A DNA stretch of 20,117 nt from Alloclostridium intestinigallinarum (lineage in GTDB: Bacteria > Bacillota > Clostridia > Christensenellales > UBA3700): assembly GCA_904393845.1 (NCBI GenBank), contig CAJFNB010000032.1, positions 1-20,117 on the forward strand, read 5' to 3'. The number at the start of each line of letters is the position of its first letter. Positions within the stretch are counted from its first letter, which is position 1. The position numbers were made by a program, and so were the translations under genes. The notes beneath the pieces were generated by a model. That model saw only the letters and a program-made list of their open reading frames with translations. It searched no databases and was not told the DNA's origin. Shown one piece after another: positions 1 through 6,421 of this stretch.

Positions 1-921
1 CGAGCCGTAGGTCATGCCGATGATGTCGGAAGACACGATTTCATCGGTGTTGTAACCGAAGGATTCGTTAGCGGCAGCCTTCATAGCGGCGTTGATGCCT
101 TCCTTGGTAACGTCCTTGCCCTTTACAACCGCCACGAGAATGGTGGTGGAACCGGTAGCGGTAGGAACGCGCTGAGCGGAACCGATCAGCTTGCCGTTGA
201 GTTCGGGGATAACAAGACCGATTGCCTTAGCAGCGCCGGTGCTGTTGGGAACGATGTTCATAGCGCCCGCACGGGAACGGCGCAGGTCGCCCTTACGCTG
301 GGGACCGTCGAGGATCATCTGGTCGCCGGTGTAAGCGTGAACGGTGGTCATTATACCGCTTACGATGGGAGCATAGTCGTTGAGAGCCTTTGCCATGGGA
401 GCCAGGCAGTTGGTGGTGCAGGAAGCGGCGGAAATGACGTTGTCTTCCTTGGTCAGGGTGGTGTGGTTTACGTTGTAAACGATGGTAGGCAGATCGTTGC
501 CCGCAGGAGCGGAAATAACAACTTTCTTAGCGCCCGCCTTAACGTGAGCCATAGCCTTTTCCTTCTTGGTGTAGAAACCGGTGCATTCGAGCACGACGTC
601 TACGCGCAGCTTCTTCCAAGGCAGCTTTTCGGCATTGGGTTCAGCATATATGGTAATCTGCTTGCCGTCAACGATGATAGCGCCGGGGGTAACAACTTTC
701 TTGCCGTCTTCGCTCCTGACTTCTTCTACATAGGAAACTTCGTGATTCCTGGCGTAGTTGCCCTGCATGGTGTCGTACTTGAGCAGGTGTGCAAGCATCT
801 TGGGGCTGGTGAGGTCGTTGATAGCGACTACCTGATAGCCCTTAGCGCCGAACATCTGCCTGAAAGCCAGACGACCGATGCGGCCAAAACCGTTGATTGC
901 AACTCTTACGTTCTTTGCCAT
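1..921 (-). CDS. gap: Glyceraldehyde-3-phosphate dehydrogenase, partial (C-terminus cut by window edge)
   Basis: Cytosolic glycolytic enzyme that oxidises glyceraldehyde-3-phosphate to 1,3-bisphosphoglycerate with NAD. The protein begins MAKNVRVAINGFGRIGRLAF, the N-terminal Rossmann motif. The catalytic motif SAASCTTNCLAP lies near residue 155. The phosphate-binding stretch TVHAYTGDQ and the segments RRSRAGAMNIVPNSTGAAKA and LNGKLIGSAQRVPT follow. 307 codons are inside the window and the last reads ...MTYGS, so about 30 residues are missing at the left edge. The start is ATG at 921-919, preceded by GGAGGA (932-937) at good spacing. A promoter (968-996) with an inverted repeat lies upstream. 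The M29 aminopeptidase gene ends 127 bases upstream on the same strand with no clear terminator between, so some readthrough into gap is possible. Identification is secure. Confidence 0.97.
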   Translation of the reverse strand, partial: MAKNVRVAINGFGRIGRLAFRQMFGAKGYQVVAINDLTSPKMLAHLLKYDTMQGNYARNHEVSYVEEVRSEDGKKVVTPGAIIVDGKQITIYAEPNAEKLPWKKLRVDVVLECTGFYTKKEKAMAHVKAGAKKVVISAPAGNDLPTIVYNVNHTTLTKEDNVISAASCTTNCLAPMAKALNDYAPIVSGIMTTVHAYTGDQMILDGPQRKGDLRRSRAGAMNIVPNSTGAAKAIGLVIPELNGKLIGSAQRVPTATGSTTILVAVVKGKDVTKEGINAAMKAAANESFGYNTDEIVSSDIIGMTYGS

Positions 922-967
922 AATTATTGTGTCCTCCAAAAGATTTTGTCTTTTTTTATCAATTAAC

Positions 968-996
968 AGTTTAACAGTTGATAAACCGTTTTGCAA
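968..996 (-). promoter_or_regulatory. Probable sigma-A promoter of gap
   Basis: On the minus strand there is a -35 TTGCAA (991-996), a 17-base spacer and a -10 TAAACT (968-973), about 45 bases before the gap start codon. The -10 match is moderate (4 of 6). It is placed by position and spacing and is not experimentally known. Confidence 0.5.
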
Positions 997-1001
997 CTGT
1001 T
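973..1001. promoter_or_regulatory. Inverted repeat over the gap promoter (candidate operator)
   Basis: AACAGTTG (973-980) and CAACTGTT (994-1001) form a perfect 8-base inverted repeat with a 13-base spacer. It covers the spacer and -35 of the proposed gap promoter. A further AACAGTT (965-971) lies next to it, giving a tandem repeat over the -10. In Bacillota, gap genes are often controlled by dedicated repressors such as CggR, but this repeat is not a site I recognise, so operator function is inferred from position only. Confidence 0.35.
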
Positions 1002-1048
1002 TTTCGCATTTTTTACGAAAAATTGCTCTTTTTTACTCCGTTTTGCGG

Positions 1049-2167
1049 CTATTTCAGGTTCTCGGGGTTAAGTCCTTCAAGTTCGGGCAGTACAAACCTG
1101 CCGTCCTTTCTCACGAGTACGCCGTCCATGTATATCTCGCCGCCGCCCATTTCCGGCGTCTGCACCAGGACGAGATCCCAATGCTCCGCGGATACGTTGC
1201 CGTTGTATGCGTCGTCGTAGCACGCGCCGGGCGTAAAGTGGATACTGCCGCTTATCTTTTCGTCGAACAGAATGTCGCCCATCGCCTTATTGATATAAGG
1301 ATTGAGGCCGAATGAAAATTCGCCCACGTATCTTGCGCCCTCGTCCACGTCGAATATCCTGTTTATCGCTTGGGTATCGTTGGCGGTGGCTTCCACTATT
1401 TTGCCGTCCTTGAACAAAAGCGACACGTTTTCGAATTTTATGCCGTTGTTCACCGAAGGCACGTTGTAGGTTATTCTGCCGTTCACGCTGTCTTTGACGG
1501 GCGCGGTGTACACTTCTCCGTCGGGGATATTGCAGTGCCCGCTGCACTTGACCGCCCCTATGCCTTTTATGGAGAAAGATATGTCCGTTCCCGGAGATAC
1601 TATCCTTACCTTGTCGGTGCGGTTGATTAAATCAACCAGCGGATCCATCGCCTTATCCATTTTGGCGTAATCGAGGTTGCATACGTCGAAATACATATCC
1701 TCGAACGCTTCCGTGCTCATGCCGCTCATGGCGCTCATTCCGGGCGTGGGATAGCGCAGAATGACCCACTTGGTCTTTTTCACGCGTATATCGTGGTGTA
1801 CGGGGTGGGCATAGTACAGGTTGTAAGCGTCCATATTCTTCGAAGGCACGTCGGACGTTTCGTAGGCGTTGTTGCCGCCGCGTATGCCTATATACGCCTG
1901 CATTTTTTCGAATTTGGGCTTGTCGAATTCAGCCATGGCGTCCGCCAGACGCTTATCCATACCCATTAAAAGTTCGCGTTTTATACGCGAATCGCCCAAA
2001 GATACGAAGGGATACGCGCCCACGGCGTACGCTTCGCGTATTATGCAGCCCACAAGCTGCCAATCGGCTTCCGTACATTCTATAAGCAGGTTTTCGCCCT
2101 TTTTCAAAGAACAGGAATAGTGCACCAGATTGTGCGCCAAAGTTTTAATTCTGCCGTCTGATAGCAT
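1049..2167 (-). CDS. M29-family metallo-aminopeptidase (AmpS/PepS/aminopeptidase T type)
   Basis: Cytosolic metal-dependent aminopeptidase that removes N-terminal residues from peptides. 372 residues is slightly short for a family of about 400. The metal-site pattern of M29 enzymes is complete: Glu218 in NIPDGEVYTAP, Glu283 in VGEFSFGLNP, His310 in SGSIHFTPG, and His329 and Asp331 in SAEHWDLV. C-terminal IYMDGVLV is also typical. There is no signal peptide. The start ATG (2167-2165) has an AAGGAG site at 2174-2179 and a good promoter at 2209-2237. It is divergent from fba and lies upstream of gap on the same strand. The physiological substrate cannot be read from sequence. Family assignment is firm, a specific gene name is not. 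Confidence 0.92.
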   Translation of the reverse strand: MLSDGRIKTLAHNLVHYSCSLKKGENLLIECTEADWQLVGCIIREAYAVGAYPFVSLGDSRIKRELLMGMDKRLADAMAEFDKPKFEKMQAYIGIRGGNNAYETSDVPSKNMDAYNLYYAHPVHHDIRVKKTKWVILRYPTPGMSAMSGMSTEAFEDMYFDVCNLDYAKMDKAMDPLVDLINRTDKVRIVSPGTDISFSIKGIGAVKCSGHCNIPDGEVYTAPVKDSVNGRITYNVPSVNNGIKFENVSLLFKDGKIVEATANDTQAINRIFDVDEGARYVGEFSFGLNPYINKAMGDILFDEKISGSIHFTPGACYDDAYNGNVSAEHWDLVLVQTPEMGGGEIYMDGVLVRKDGRFVLPELEGLNPENLK

Positions 2168-2208
2168 TTTTGACTCCTTTGCCTTTTCGGCTTTTCAAAA
2201 TCGTATAA

Positions 2209-2237
2209 ATTATAGCACTTTGCACGGCTTTATACAA
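2209..2237 (-). promoter_or_regulatory. Sigma-A promoter of the M29 aminopeptidase gene
   Basis: Minus-strand -35 TTGTAT (2232-2237), 17-base spacer, and a perfect -10 TATAAT (2209-2214), followed by the AAGGAG ribosome site 30 bases further on. Strong match to the sigma-A consensus. Confidence 0.75.
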
Positions 2238-2275
2238 TATATATTGAAAATAATTTACACTTTTTGCACCCCATG

Positions 2276-2298
2276 CCCGTACCGGCGCCCGGTACGGG
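2276..2298. repeat. Perfect GC-rich inverted repeat between divergent genes
   Basis: CCCGTACCG (2276-2284), loop GCGCC, CGGTACGGG (2290-2298): a 9-base perfect stem in an otherwise AT-rich 233-base intergenic stretch. It sits between the two divergent promoters (2209-2237 minus, 2332-2360 plus). No T-run follows on either strand, so it is unlikely to be a terminator. It could be a protein-binding operator acting on both genes. Confidence 0.6.
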
Positions 2299-2331
2299 TA
2301 CCCATTTTGCGCGATTTTTCGGTGAAAATGA

Positions 2332-2360
2332 TTGAAATATATTTTGCCGTATGATAAAAT
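2332..2360 (+). promoter_or_regulatory. Sigma-A promoter of fba
   Basis: -35 TTGAAA (2332-2337), 17-base spacer, -10 TAAAAT (2355-2360), then a GGAGGT ribosome site (2388-2393) 7 bases before the fba ATG. A TATGAT overlaps at 2350-2355 but would leave only a 12-base spacer. Confidence 0.65.
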
Positions 2361-2400
2361 AGCATTGTATAAATAAATTATTTACTCGGAGGTAAATATT

Positions 2401-3348
2401 ATGCCATTGGTTACAACCAAAAAAATGTTCGAGTCGGCATACAAAAACGGATATGCCATCGGCGCATTCAACGTGAACAACATGGAAATTATTCAGGGTA
2501 TCGTGGAAGCGGCTACCGAAGAAAACGCTCCTTTGATTCTTCAGGTTTCTTCCGGCGCAAGAAAGTACGCTAACCCCGTATATCTGCGTAAAATGGTGGA
2601 AGCTGCCGAAGAAGTCAGCCATCTGCCCATCTGCCTGCACCTCGACCACGGCGACAGCTTCGAGCTTTGCAAGAGCTGCATCGACGGCGGTTTCAATTCC
2701 GTCATGATAGACGGTTCCCACCTGCCCTTCAAGGAAAACATCGCCCTCACCAAAAAGGTCGTTGAATATGCCCACGACCACGGCGTGACCGTAGAAGGCG
2801 AACTCGGCAGACTTGCGGGCGTTGAAGACGACGTCAAAGTTTCCGCAGAGGACAGCTCCTACACCCGTCCCGAAGAAGTGGAAGAGTTCGTGACCAAGAC
2901 CGGCTGCGACTCCCTGGCTATCGCCATCGGCACTTCCCACGGCGCTTACAAGTTCAAGCCCGGCACCAAGCCCCAACTCCGCTTCGACATTCTCGAAGAA
3001 GTTTCCAAGAGACTGCCTATGTTCCCTATAGTTCTGCACGGCGCTTCTTCCGTTCCCCAGAACTTTGTCAAGATAATCAACGAAAACGGCGGCAAGCTCG
3101 CGGACGCAATCGGCGTGCCCGAAGATATGCTCCGCAAGGCTGCAAGCATGGCTGTTTGCAAAATCAATATCGACTCCGACCTGCGCCTTGCGTGCACCGC
3201 GGGTATCAGAAAGCACTTTATGGAGCATCCCGATCACTTCGATCCCCGTCAGTACCTGGGCGACGCCCGTGCGAACATCAAAGAGATCGTCAAGCACAAG
3301 CTCACCGAAGTCCTCGGCTGCGCAGGAAAGGCAGGCGAAGCTCTTTAA
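2401..3348 (+). CDS. fba: Class II fructose-1,6-bisphosphate aldolase
   Basis: Zinc-dependent aldolase that cleaves fructose-1,6-bisphosphate to dihydroxyacetone phosphate and glyceraldehyde-3-phosphate in glycolysis, and runs the reverse in gluconeogenesis. 315 residues is near the usual class II length. Catalytic and metal-site motifs are visible: LHLDHGDSF with Asp82 and zinc ligand His83, VEGELG with Glu134, GTSHGAYKF with His180, and LHGASSVP with His213. INIDSDLRLA near residue 258 is the phosphate and cation-binding strand. The start is ATG 2401 with GGAGGT at 2388-2393. The gene is monocistronic, with its own promoter and a clean terminator at 3374-3406. It is adjacent to, but on the opposite strand from, the gap region. 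Confidence 0.97.
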   Translation: MPLVTTKKMFESAYKNGYAIGAFNVNNMEIIQGIVEAATEENAPLILQVSSGARKYANPVYLRKMVEAAEEVSHLPICLHLDHGDSFELCKSCIDGGFNSVMIDGSHLPFKENIALTKKVVEYAHDHGVTVEGELGRLAGVEDDVKVSAEDSSYTRPEEVEEFVTKTGCDSLAIAIGTSHGAYKFKPGTKPQLRFDILEEVSKRLPMFPIVLHGASSVPQNFVKIINENGGKLADAIGVPEDMLRKAASMAVCKINIDSDLRLACTAGIRKHFMEHPDHFDPRQYLGDARANIKEIVKHKLTEVLGCAGKAGEAL

Positions 3349-3373
3349 GCTGAAACCGCAACCCAAAAATATT

Positions 3374-3406
3374 ATCCGAGGGACTGTGTCCCCCGGATAT
3401 TTTTTT
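3374..3406 (+). terminator. Intrinsic terminator of fba
   Basis: Ten-base-pair stem (3374-3383 with 3389-3398, one A/C mismatch), loop CTGTG, then a run of T at 3400-3406. It lies 25 bases after the fba stop codon. Confidence 0.9.
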
Positions 3407-3454
3407 CTTAGGCTGTTTTCGCTTAGTTGCAAGACGTGGAAATCCATTTGTATA

Positions 3455-3463
3455 TGTTATAAT
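3455..3463 (+). promoter_or_regulatory. Possible extended -10 promoter reading into the hairpin array
   Basis: TGTTATAAT (3455-3463) is a perfect extended -10 (TG-N-TATAAT) on the plus strand, lying just after the fba terminator. No good -35 is visible. No gene follows on this strand before 16609, so the only thing it could transcribe nearby is the hairpin-rich non-coding region at 3510-3776. Confidence 0.35.
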
Positions 3464-3509
3464 GTAAATGTACGGATTTAACGAATGCTTTATATTGTAA
3501 ATAAAGCGC

Positions 3510-3776
3510 GGCAAAATCGCACTTTTGCCAAGCGTGACCTATAAAATGCGCCGTGTGCATTTTCCCGCAAGGGCGGAAAGGGTTGAATTTTCGCGCAAAA
3601 GACAAGTTTGCTCAAATATATACTTTGCGCGAAAAGAAGGGGAAACCTGTTCTCAAGCAAGCATAGCTTGCGAATGAACGGGTTTCCCCTTAAAAACGTA
3701 AGCGCAAAGTGTTTTGCGTAGATAAAACTATGCTTACCGCATAGCATTATCGCAAAACACTTTCATTCGGCGCTTA
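3510..3776. repeat. Array of consecutive inverted repeats in a non-coding stretch
   Basis: The 372-base gap 3407-3778 has no credible gene but is filled with hairpins. (1) GGCAAAA 3510-3516 with 3523-3529. (2) A 9-bp stem, AAAATGCGC 3543-3551 with 3555-3563, one wobble, 3-base loop. (3) A perfect 12-bp stem 3588-3599 with 3624-3635 around a 24-base loop. (4) A 16-bp stem 3637-3652 with 3676-3691 (one G-T wobble) capped by GCAAGC-ATA-GCTTGC 3657-3671. (5) A perfect 13-bp stem 3706-3718 with 3751-3763, extended outside by TAAGCGC 3699-3705 with 3770-3776 and capped by CTATGC/GCATAG 3728-3744. The stems are nearly contiguous. Read on the minus strand, stem 5 is followed by CGTTTTT and could terminate the lipoprotein gene. 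Options are a REP/MITE-like dispersed element or a structured RNA. Confidence 0.75.
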
Positions 3777-3778
3777 AT

Positions 3779-4837
3779 TTAGTTAGATTTATAATCGTCG
3801 AATTTGAGTGTCCCCATGTAAAGTCCTCCGTTATAATTAAAGATAGTGGGGTGGTCGACGGCGGAGAATACGTTGCTCTGGATAATGCCGTAAAGGGCAG
3901 TATTTTTTGTATCTTCTCCCCTTACGTCCACGCGGATAGCGGTGGCGCAGGAAGTGAACGTATTGTCGCGCACTAAAATTTCGCCGTCGGACGGCAGAAT
4001 ATCTATGGCGACTTCGTAACCGCTGAAAGCGCAGGCGTTTATGCGAAGTTTCGTAAAGCCGTCACGCATTTCAAGCGCGGTCGTGCCCTTCGCCCCGCGC
4101 GGAGTCTGTTCCTCGCCCTGCCCCTGCGAGCTGTCCGCCTTGCCCTGTTCGTATGCGTCCGAGCCGGGAAGTTCGTCCTTTACGTCGTACACGAAGCGGC
4201 AGTTTTTTATGAGCGCTCCGCACCCGCTTTCCACCGTTAAACTTCCCGTATGTGCTTTATCGGAAGTATAGAAAGTGAGATTTTCCAGGCTGACCGTCGC
4301 GCCGCCCGTAACGCCCAGACCGCCGATAACCGCGCCCTGCTCGCCCAAAAGTTTTATATTCCTGCTTACGGGCACGGAACTTTCGTGAAAGCCGCGGAAA
4401 AGCAGGATACTGTCCCCGTCCGCGCAGTTTTCCAGCGCGCCGTCGAGAGTGGAAAAACGCCCTCCGCCCTCTCTCCCGGCGTACTTTTCACTGACTTCCT
4501 TATCGCTGACGATGACTTCGCATACCGCTTCGTGCTTGGTGTTGACTATTTTCACGGCTATCTGCGCCCTTCCCGACGAATTCGCCGTGACGCGCCCTTC
4601 TTCCACGCTTGCAACCGCAATGTTATCGCTGCTCCATTCCACTTCAAACGAGGTGCCGCGCGGCGTAAATACCGCGTGCAAATCCGTCTCTTCCCCGGCA
4701 ATCATAAATTTAACGCTTTCCGACAGCCGCACGTACTGCGATATTTCGTTTTCGCATAAATCGTCCCTGGTCGTACACGACGTAAGCACGGCTGTAAGAC
4801 TTGCCGCAACGAGCAGAATAATAACGCACTTTTTCAT
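3779..4837 (-). CDS. Secreted lipoprotein with bacterial Ig-like and right-handed beta-helix regions
   Basis: Unnamed 352-residue surface lipoprotein of unknown function. Residues 1-21 are a lipoprotein signal peptide (MKKC, hydrophobic core, lipobox LTSC with Cys21). This is why I start at ATG 4837 and not at an upstream in-frame TTG (4909). Residues about 35-115 resemble a Big_2-type Ig-like domain (EVEWSSDNIAVASVEEGRVTA). Residues about 125-345 carry irregular repeats ending in N/K-x-x-F-type turns (LENLTFYTSD, LIKNCRFVYD, LRINACAFSG, VRDNTFTSC, IIQSNVFSA), as in pectate-lyase-like beta helices. A Gly/Gln/Glu-rich linker interrupts the helix near residues 235-255. No clear Shine-Dalgarno precedes the ATG. 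Binding or carbohydrate-related roles are possible but unproven. Confidence 0.75.
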   Translation of the reverse strand: MKKCVIILLVAASLTAVLTSCTTRDDLCENEISQYVRLSESVKFMIAGEETDLHAVFTPRGTSFEVEWSSDNIAVASVEEGRVTANSSGRAQIAVKIVNTKHEAVCEVIVSDKEVSEKYAGREGGGRFSTLDGALENCADGDSILLFRGFHESSVPVSRNIKLLGEQGAVIGGLGVTGGATVSLENLTFYTSDKAHTGSLTVESGCGALIKNCRFVYDVKDELPGSDAYEQGKADSSQGQGEEQTPRGAKGTTALEMRDGFTKLRINACAFSGYEVAIDILPSDGEILVRDNTFTSCATAIRVDVRGEDTKNTALYGIIQSNVFSAVDHPTIFNYNGGLYMGTLKFDDYKSN

Positions 4838-4886
4838 AAAGCTATTTTGCGCAAAAGACGGCGTTTTATTTACCGTGCAAACATAC

Positions 4887-4915
4887 AAAAACGGCGGCCG
4901 CAAACGCAACCGCCG
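4887..4915 (-). terminator. Intrinsic terminator downstream of hsp20 / before the lipoprotein gene
   Basis: On the minus strand CGGCGG (4910-4915) pairs with CCGCCG (4892-4897). The intervening 12 bases can extend the stem by two wobbles and two G-C pairs, leaving a GTTT loop. TTTTT (4891-4887) follows. It lies 242 bases after the hsp20 stop and 50 bases before the lipoprotein start, so it either ends the hsp20 transcript or acts as an attenuator for the lipoprotein gene. Confidence 0.75.
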
Positions 4916-5152
4916 CCCGAACCGGCGCTTATGAGGAGAAAAACGCCGGCTCCGCTAAGTAACGGCCCGATCGGCGCGGCGTGCGCCTTTTCGGGCAAAA
5001 GCCCGCCCACGGACGGGACGGAATATCAGATACGCCGGACGACCCGGTTTCCCGGGCCGTCCGCCCACCCTATAATCCGACAGCAACGCTGCGCGTATCT
5101 CCGTCGCGCATATTCCGCTCCTGCCGTATACGCGGTTTTCAACCAGGCGGAA
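4887..5152 (-). ncRNA. Candidate structured RNA (hsp20 3' UTR, leader or independent ncRNA)
   Basis: Non-coding, GC-rich 320-base gap (4838-5157). Read on the minus strand it folds with long-range pairs: 5110-5117 with 5019-5026 (8 bp) and 5093-5100 with 5028-5035 (8 bp), separated by 1 base on one side and 9 on the other. Inside this helix are a 12-bp hairpin (5052-5063 with 5036-5047, GAAA tetraloop) and a small CAGC-GTT-GCTG hairpin. A further stem 5147-5152 with 5113-5118 competes for the same bases. Hairpins 5001-5005/4992-4996 and 4944-4949/4922-4927 and a terminator follow. In the 12-bp hairpin the only imperfect pair is A/C on the plus strand but G-U on the minus strand, which favours minus-strand RNA. 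I see no match to RNase P, tmRNA, SRP RNA or a riboswitch class I know. Confidence 0.45.
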
Positions 5153-5157
5153 CGAAG

Positions 5158-5583
5158 TTATTCTATGTCTATCCTGCTGCTGCCGCTTTCCTTAGGCTCG
5201 TCCTTGGGAATGGTGATTGACAGAATGCCGTTGTCGTACTTCGCCTTGACGTCCTCTTTCTTTACGTCGCCCACATAGTAACTGCGGCTGCAGGAAAAAC
5301 TGCGCTCGCGGCGGATATAATTATGCTTGTTCTCCTCTTTATCGCTCTTTCCCGCGGAAATGGTAAGGTAGCCGTCGGAAAGGTCGATGTTGATATCCTT
5401 CTTGTCCATACCGGGCAGCTCTATCTCCATTTCATAGCCCTTGTCGCTCTCTTTGATGTCGGTGCGCATATACTTGTGACCTTCACCCCTCCTGCCGTAA
5501 AATGCGGGGAAGAAGTCGCGCATGGCGTCCTCGAAGAAATCGTAATCGCTGTAATTGCCTCTCCTGGAAAGTTCGTTTTTCAT
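5158..5583 (-). CDS. Small heat-shock protein (Hsp20 / alpha-crystallin family)
   Basis: ATP-independent cytosolic holdase that binds unfolding proteins and keeps them refoldable. 141 residues from ATG 5583, which has an AAGGAG site at 5593-5598. An upstream in-frame start (5616) would place this site inside the gene, so I reject it. A short Phe-rich N-terminal arm (residues about 13-30, YDFFEDAMRDFFPAF) precedes the alpha-crystallin domain, about residues 38-130. That domain contains MEIELPGMDKKDINIDLSDG and the conserved GILSITIPK strand. The C-terminus carries the oligomerisation motif I-x-I (RIDIE). A sigma-A promoter at 5661-5688 is overlapped downstream by a CIRCE-like repeat, pointing to HrcA control. 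It is transcribed alone. Confidence 0.95.
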   Translation of the reverse strand: MKNELSRRGNYSDYDFFEDAMRDFFPAFYGRRGEGHKYMRTDIKESDKGYEMEIELPGMDKKDINIDLSDGYLTISAGKSDKEENKHNYIRRERSFSCSRSYYVGDVKKEDVKAKYDNGILSITIPKDEPKESGSSRIDIE

Positions 5584-5632
5584 ATTCGTAATCTCCTTTT
5601 TTCTTTTATTTGGCACTTACTGCTAACATTTG

Positions 5633-5659
5633 CTAGCACTCAGTACCTTTAACTGCTAA
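5633..5659. promoter_or_regulatory. CIRCE-like operator (HrcA site) of hsp20
   Basis: Read on the minus strand: TTAGCAGTT (5651-5659), 9 bases, GAGTGCTAG (5633-5641). The CIRCE consensus is TTAGCACTC-N9-GAGTGCTAA. One arm matches 8 of 9 bases, the other 7 of 9, and the spacer is exactly 9. It lies just after the -10, where HrcA normally represses. An additional TTAGCAGTA half-like sequence is at 5619-5627. Confidence 0.75.
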
Positions 5660-5660
5660 T

Positions 5661-5688
5661 ATAATAGCACACTTCGGGACAATGTCAA
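5661..5688 (-). promoter_or_regulatory. Sigma-A promoter of hsp20
   Basis: Perfect -35 TTGACA (5683-5688), 16-base spacer, -10 TATTAT (5661-5666) on the minus strand, directly abutting the CIRCE-like operator. The remaining part of the gap up to the next gene (5690-5800) is AT-rich and shows nothing else recognisable. Confidence 0.75.
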
Positions 5689-5802
5689 GGGGGTGAGGCA
5701 AATTTTTACTTACGTTTTACTTTGTTATCATTCCGTTAAAGCTATTTTCGGCATTGTTCGCGGATTTCTCGGCAAAAAACGCACTTATCGGGCGTATATT
5801 GC

Positions 5803-5825
5803 AAAAAGCGCCCCTTTCGGAGCGC
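5803..5825 (-). terminator. Intrinsic terminator of the Nudix gene
   Basis: On the minus strand GCGCTCC (5819-5825), GAAA tetraloop, GGGGCGC (5808-5814, one G-U pair), then TTTTT (5807-5803). It lies about 40 bases after the stop codon at 5867. Confidence 0.88.
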
Positions 5826-5866
5826 GGTTTTACATTTATAAAATTTTCAAGCTCTAACGTAAAGCG

Positions 5867-6409
5867 TTAAGCCTTTATACCTTTAATAAGGGCGTACTTC
5901 AGGATTGCGGCGACGGTCTTGCTGTCCCTTATCTCCATATCCATAACCTTTTTAAGGGCGTCGGTAAACGGAATACGGCGCACGTTGAGGAACTCCCCTT
6001 CATCGAGGTGCGCCTGAGTGGCTTTCAGACCGTGCGCGAGATAAACGTAGATATGCTCGTTGCTGTAAGCCACCGTGGGATATATTTCCAAAAACTTATC
6101 CGCCCTGTCCGTGACAAGTCCGCACTCTTCTTCCAGTTCCCTCAGGGCGCAGTCCTTGGGATCTTCGTCCCTGTTGCGCTTGCCCGCGGGAATTTCAAGC
6201 ATGACTTCCGCATACGGATAGCGGTACTGTTCCACAAGGTAGATATATCCTTCATCGTCAACCGCAAGCACGGCGCAGCCGCCAGAATGGTTGACGTATT
6301 CGCGCCGTGAACGTTTTCCGCCGGGAAGTTCCACTTCGTCATTGTAAAGCTGGAGAATCCTGCCGTCGTATATTAAATTGCTCTTTATCAGTTTTTCTTC
6401 GAGATCCAT
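5867..6409 (-). CDS. nudF: Nudix hydrolase, ADP-ribose pyrophosphatase type
   Basis: Likely hydrolyses ADP-ribose, and possibly related nucleoside diphosphate sugars, to AMP and ribose-5-phosphate. 180 residues. The Nudix box is complete and canonical in spacing: Gly76, x5, Glu82, x7, Arg90-Glu91-Leu-x-Glu94-Glu95-x-Gly97-Leu98 (AGKRNRDEDP...RELEEECGL). The N-terminal half (DEVELPGGKRSRREYVNHSG) and LVEQYRYPYAEVMLEIPAG are typical of the NudF/YqkG group. The start ATG 6409 has AAGGAG at 6415-6420. That site begins one base after the T-run of the upstream gene's terminator, leaving no room for a separate promoter after it. Exact substrate is inferred from family. Confidence 0.9.
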   Translation of the reverse strand: MDLEEKLIKSNLIYDGRILQLYNDEVELPGGKRSRREYVNHSGGCAVLAVDDEGYIYLVEQYRYPYAEVMLEIPAGKRNRDEDPKDCALRELEEECGLVTDRADKFLEIYPTVAYSNEHIYVYLAHGLKATQAHLDEGEFLNVRRIPFTDALKKVMDMEIRDSKTVAAILKYALIKGIKA

Positions 6410-6421
6410 AACAACTCCTTC

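Noticed and set aside
337..966. 209-codon plus-strand frame over gap
   Set aside because: Antisense to the conserved GAPDH sequence and crosses its promoter.
2230..3447. 405-codon minus-strand frame across fba
   Set aside because: It runs through the fba promoter, the whole conserved aldolase and its terminator, so it is a shadow of fba.
3378..3780. CRISPR array as explanation of the repeats
   Set aside because: The repeats are different inverted repeats, not identical direct repeats with unique spacers, and no cas genes are present.
5071..5076. Perfect TATAAT on the plus strand in the GC-rich gap
   Set aside because: No -35 at proper distance and no plus-strand gene follows. On the minus strand it is an internal loop of the proposed RNA.
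4847..5278. 143-codon plus-strand frame over the GC-rich gap
   Set aside because: Its end is antisense to hsp20 and its composition (Arg/Pro rich) follows the GC-rich structured DNA. No ribosome site.
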